From assembly GCF_003046425.1 (NCBI RefSeq), contig NZ_QAJG01000046.1:1-7903 (forward strand): a stretch of DNA of 7,903 nt, in the 5' to 3' direction. Positions within the stretch are counted from its first letter, which is position 1; each line of letters begins with the position of its first letter. The notes under the pieces are model-generated. The model saw only the letters and a list, made by a program, of their open reading frames with translations, was not told the DNA's origin and searched no databases. Made by a program: the position numbers and the translations under genes. This DNA is from Leptospira borgpetersenii serovar Javanica. GTDB lineage: Bacteria > Spirochaetota > Leptospiria > Leptospirales > Leptospiraceae. Below, in pieces: positions 1 to 7,903 of this stretch.

Positions 1-138
<138 letters not shown>

Positions 139-149
<11 letters not shown>

Positions 150-234
150 TCTGTTTTGCAAGGTACTTCCGATTTACAATTTAGGTCCTCTTTCCAAAAC
201 TGTCCTTGAAGAAATCGATAACTTTCTTTTCTAG
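139..234 (+). CDS. possible 31-residue small ORF between the chemoreceptor tail and mtnP
   Basis: A GTG at 139 follows AAAGG (128-132) at 6-nt spacing and opens a frame ending at TAG 232-234, 12 bp before the mtnP start. It overlaps the last codons of the upstream gene. The peptide, including the stretch [19 protein letters not shown], has a composition and codon use like its neighbours, which is why it is listed. No domain is recognisable. It could be a translational-coupling leader for mtnP, a relic of a frameshifted C-terminus, or chance. It is too short to judge from one sequence. Confidence 0.25.
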
Positions 235-239
235 GGGAG
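233..239 (+). promoter_or_regulatory. ribosome binding site of mtnP
   Basis: AGGGGAG lies 7 nt before the ATG at 247 and fixes that start. Confidence 0.75.
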
Positions 240-246
240 CGGATTA

Positions 247-1110
<864 letters not shown>

Positions 1111-1119
1111 ATCGATCTT

Positions 1120-1944
<825 letters not shown>

Positions 1945-1950
1945 AGAACA

Positions 1951-3279
<1,329 letters not shown>

Positions 3280-3286
3280 AAATAAT

Positions 3287-3294
3287 GTCCTTTT
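3287..3294 (-). promoter_or_regulatory. ribosome binding site of the PhoD-like gene
   Basis: On the minus strand AAAAGGAC lies 7 nt before the ATG at 3279 and supports that start, which also gives a clean signal peptide. Confidence 0.65.
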
Positions 3295-3299
3295 AAATT

Positions 3300-3328
3300 A
3301 TTATATTACATCGAGTGTAAAAAAATCG
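3300..3328 (-). promoter_or_regulatory. weak candidate promoter of the PhoD-like/hydrolase operon
   Basis: The minus strand carries a perfect TATAAT (3305-3300), placing a start site about 15 nt before the transcript reaches the initiation codon region. No good -35 box lies at 16-18 bp. A TTTACA (3321-3316) is only 10 bp away, so this is an AT-rich candidate only. Confidence 0.25.
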
Positions 3329-3385
3329 GAGTCACTTTAAAAGTTCAAATATTTTTTCTTGGGAATCTATTTGTAATAGGTTTGT

Positions 3386-3520
3386 TCAACCCTTTTGGGA
3401 AGGATGTGTGCCAGAAGCTTTGTTTTTCAAAACCGATTTATTCTGAGCGATTGCAGTGATAGGAAGTTTATTCCCACTTTTAAAGGCTTTTTTCTTTCCT
3501 TTTTTGAATTCCGATTTCAT
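3386..3520 (-). CDS. possible small basic protein (44 residues) or relic gene end
   Basis: On the minus strand, ATG at 3520 opens a 44-residue frame ending at TGA 3386-3388. The same frame is open upstream without a start codon to TAA at 3623-3625, giving 78 sense codons. The peptide begins MKSEFKKGKKKAF and contains NKLPITAIAQNKSVL; it is very basic, partly because of A-runs. Protein-like composition over the whole open frame suggests either a small gene or the decayed 3' end of a larger one. There is no strong Shine-Dalgarno and no family is recognised. It lies 106 bp upstream of the PhoD-like gene on the same strand. Confidence is low. Confidence 0.25.
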   Translation of the reverse strand: MKSEFKKGKKKAFKSGNKLPITAIAQNKSVLKNKASGTHPSQKG

Positions 3521-3752
3521 ATCATATAAAAAACTTTCAAAATTGACTTGTATAATTTGTTTTTTGGATGTCGCATAACGTTCTATTATTTTTGATTCGT
3601 GCCGTAAATGAAGTATTAGCGTTTATAATAAGACTTATAAATTATAGCAGGGTCAATGAAAAAAGTTTAGAATGGATCAAGCGTTTGATTGTTGTCGAAT
3701 CCTTGTGTGATAAGGAAAGCAGTTCTAGATACAATCTTGATTATATCTAGAG

Positions 3753-3855
3753 TAGAGCTGTTGAAAAATTCCATGATTCAGATTAACAAAACCGTTTCAA
3801 ACGTCCATTTTAATGCAGCAGAAACAGATAGAGAATTAATTTTTCAACAACTCTA
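3753..3855. mobile_element. MITE-like 103-bp element with 18-bp terminal inverted repeats
   Basis: TAGAGCTGTTGAAAAATT at 3753-3770 is repeated in inverted orientation at 3838-3855 with a single mismatch (C/T). Both ends carry TA, which fits a TA target duplication of the kind made by IS630/Tc1-type transposases, leaving 16-bp terminal repeats. The 67-bp interior has no ORF. Size, ends and lack of coding capacity fit a non-autonomous miniature element or an internally deleted insertion sequence. As RNA it could also fold into a long hairpin. The repeat is seen directly; mobility and family are inferred. Confidence 0.55.
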
Positions 3856-4138
3856 GTAATAGGCGCGAGTGAATATGTCTATAATTGCTTTTGTAAGAAA
3901 GTCGGAATTTATTCGATTCTAAAATTTTAAAATGAAAGAAAGTTTAAATATTTTGAAAAACGATTTTTTAATCAAAGATAAATATCTCGTGTTTCTTCGA
4001 TATACTACGGTCGATTCCGGATCCGTAAAAGATAATCTTTTAGCTTAACTTCTTGTGGTAAATTTTGCCTCAAAATTCTTTTCGCTCGAAACGGATTCTT
4101 CTTTCTTTTTCCAGTTTTGGAGAATATACAAAGAAGAA

Positions 4139-4144
4139 GAGGTG
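4139..4144 (+). promoter_or_regulatory. ribosome binding site deciding the gabD start at TTG 4150
   Basis: GAGGTG, within a purine run, sits 5 nt before TTG 4150. The longer alternative at TTG 4117 would encode this Shine-Dalgarno as part of an Arg-rich leader not found in GabD proteins, and it has no good site of its own. Confidence 0.7.
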
Positions 4145-4149
4145 GGCTC

Positions 4150-5610
<1,461 letters not shown>

Positions 5611-5654
5611 CCTTTAACCGCATAAAATTGCTATAGTTTGTCTTAAGAACCCCG

Positions 5655-5747
5655 TCTCAAAACTGTCTTCTGTGGGAGCGGCATAGCCGCGACATTCTCT
5701 TCGTCCTTTGAATGTAGTACGTTCCCACAAATTACGTCTCTTTGAGA
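5655..5747. repeat. REP-like palindrome within a 93-bp imperfect inverted repeat
   Basis: The core TGTGGGAGCG (5671-5680) is inverted at 5720-5729 (CGTTCCCACA) with one mismatch. Inside, GCGGC-ATA-GCCGC (5678-5690) is a perfect hairpin and ACATTC/GAATGT (5692-5697, 5710-5715) pair. Outside, TCTCAAA (5655-5661) and TTTGAGA (5741-5747) pair. The left half closely resembles the REP palindrome known from Pseudomonas (GTGGGAGCGG hairpin CCGCGA). The right half is a degenerate inverted copy, giving a BIME-like pair. Such elements are spread by RAYT transposases. The structure is seen directly; the REP assignment is inferred from memory. Confidence 0.6.
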
Positions 5748-5763
5748 ATTTTGTTGTTATGTA

Positions 5764-5807
5764 TATTCTGGCACATCGGTAACACTCTAGACTGGGACAT
5801 GGGTTAC
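5764..5807. repeat. two degenerate 20-bp direct repeats, period 24 bp, resembling insertion-sequence ends
   Basis: Positions 5764-5783 and 5788-5807 match at 15 of 20 bases, sharing TA..CTGG.ACAT.GGT.AC, with a 4-bp spacer. On the minus strand they read GTAACCCATG... and GTTACCGATG.... Paired subterminal repeats of this sort are typical of the transposase-binding ends of IS elements with rve-type DDE integrases (IS21/IS481-like). No transposase gene is present, so this would be a remnant end. The family is inferred. Confidence 0.45.
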
Positions 5808-5817
5808 GCTTTATTCG

Positions 5818-5860
5818 CTGTAGTTGTACAGGCGTTTCGTATTTCAATACTTTTCCTGTA
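5818..5860 (+). other. two mutually exclusive hairpins sharing one arm
   Basis: CTGTA (5818-5822) pairs with TACAG (5827-5831) over a 4-nt loop. The same segment, TACAGG (5827-5832), also pairs with CCTGTA (5855-5860), enclosing GTATT/AATAC (5839-5843, 5846-5850). The arrangement is switch-like, but the stems are short. It lies about 200 bp before the chemoreceptor gene and may instead belong to the decayed transposon DNA. Confidence 0.3.
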
Positions 5861-6019
5861 AATAAATCTAACATATTCAGAACTGCATTCGTAAAATAAA
5901 TCTTACACAAACGCTCTGAAACTTGCAGTGAAATTACAACCCTTACAAATCATTTTATAACATCGTTGTTTTTAAAATTTCTTATGTGAAACAATATTGA
6001 ATATGAATTTCGAATTTCC

Positions 6020-6048
6020 TTGACGATAGTAGTTTGTAAAAGTTTATA
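6020..6048 (+). promoter_or_regulatory. candidate sigma-70-type promoter of the chemoreceptor gene
   Basis: TTGACG (6020-6025) and TTTATA (6043-6048) are separated by exactly 17 bp. Transcription would start about 6055, only some 7 nt before the ATG, which implies a near-leaderless mRNA. This agrees with the absence of a Shine-Dalgarno there. The -10 match is only moderate. Confidence 0.4.
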
Positions 6049-6061
6049 GAATACTTATATT

Positions 6062-7903
<1,842 letters not shown>

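Larger units (their letters stand above)
3280..4149. other. 870-bp gene-poor intergenic region with relic ORFs and one repeat
   Basis: Between the divergent PhoD-like and gabD genes no confident gene is present. It contains the PhoD-side leader, the possible 44-codon minus ORF, the 103-bp inverted-repeat element at 3753-3855 and several short open frames on either strand. On the minus strand, the frame through TAFLITQGFDNNQTLDPF (stop 3667-3669) runs up to the inverted-repeat element. This suggests decayed coding DNA interrupted by an insertion. Nothing convincing was seen from 3860 to 4130 apart from a 38-codon plus ORF judged chance. Confidence 0.5.
5611..6061. other. 450-bp intergenic region rich in repeats, before the chemoreceptor gene
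   Basis: No confident gene is present. From left to right it holds an imperfect inverted repeat containing a REP-like palindrome (5655-5747), two copies of a degenerate 20-bp repeat (5764-5807), alternative hairpins (5818-5860), then about 160 bp of plain A+T-rich DNA with a possible promoter for the chemoreceptor. A 98-codon minus frame crossing the repeats is judged spurious or a decayed transposon remnant. No clear intrinsic terminator follows gabD. Confidence 0.55.

Noticed and set aside
3543..3556. TTGACT and TATAAT boxes close together on the plus strand
   Set aside because: Only 2 bp separate them, and no gene that they could serve follows.
3568..3750. 60-codon plus-strand ORF in the intergenic region
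   Set aside because: No ribosome binding site or recognisable domain. It ends at the inverted-repeat element, and the opposite strand looks more protein-like.
3667..3774. 35-codon minus-strand ORF starting MEFFNSS
   Set aside because: Its first residues come from the inverted repeat itself. It is probably an accidental join of repeat and relic sequence.
3932..4048. 38-codon plus-strand ORF (MKESLNILKNDF...)
   Set aside because: Short, without a good Shine-Dalgarno or recognisable similarity. The opposite strand is equally open, so chance is likely.
5614..5910. 98-codon minus-strand ORF after gabD
   Set aside because: It runs across the REP-like palindrome and the tandem IS-like repeats, has no Shine-Dalgarno and no family resemblance. 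At best it is a decayed transposase end.

Overview
The window looks like a chromosomal segment of a spirochaete of the genus Leptospira. This is inferred from A+T-rich DNA with Leptospira-like codon use, long lysine/glutamate/serine-rich proteins, chemoreceptor sequence at both edges, and intergenic DNA loaded with short degenerate repeats. The assignment was made by eye; no search was possible.

Layout, left to right. Positions 1-149 hold the last 49 codons of a gene, probably a chemoreceptor tail. Positions 247-1110 are mtnP (5'-methylthioadenosine phosphorylase). Converging on it with a 9-bp gap is a minus-strand pair: a secreted PhoD-like phosphatase/phosphodiesterase (3279-1951) followed 6 bp later by a membrane-anchored alpha/beta hydrolase (1944-1120), very likely one operon. 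Positions 3280-4149 are a gene-poor stretch with a possible small or relic minus-strand ORF and a 103-bp MITE-like element with 18-bp terminal inverted repeats. Positions 4150-5610 encode a succinate-semialdehyde dehydrogenase (gabD), whose best start is a TTG with a strong Shine-Dalgarno. Positions 5611-6061 form a second repeat-rich gap: a REP-like palindrome set in a larger inverted repeat, a degenerate 24-bp-period tandem repeat resembling insertion-sequence ends, and two mutually exclusive hairpins. From 6062 to the window edge runs the first 614 codons of an open gene for a polytopic chemoreceptor: a seven-helix module, then a classical TM / about 245-residue periplasmic sensor / TM / HAMP unit, and the start of the methyl-accepting signalling helix.

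The genes do not form one pathway. mtnP recycles methylthioadenosine made in polyamine/SAM metabolism. gabD feeds succinate to the TCA cycle and, from its cofactor-site glutamate, probably uses NAD+. The PhoD-like protein and the hydrolase are envelope-facing hydrolases. The chemoreceptor is a signalling protein of unusual topology.

No defence system, CRISPR array, tRNA or rRNA was seen. The most interesting items are the 7TM-plus-classical-MCP fusion and the repeat elements, notably one that resembles the REP palindromes best known from Pseudomonas. I found no convincing new multi-gene system.
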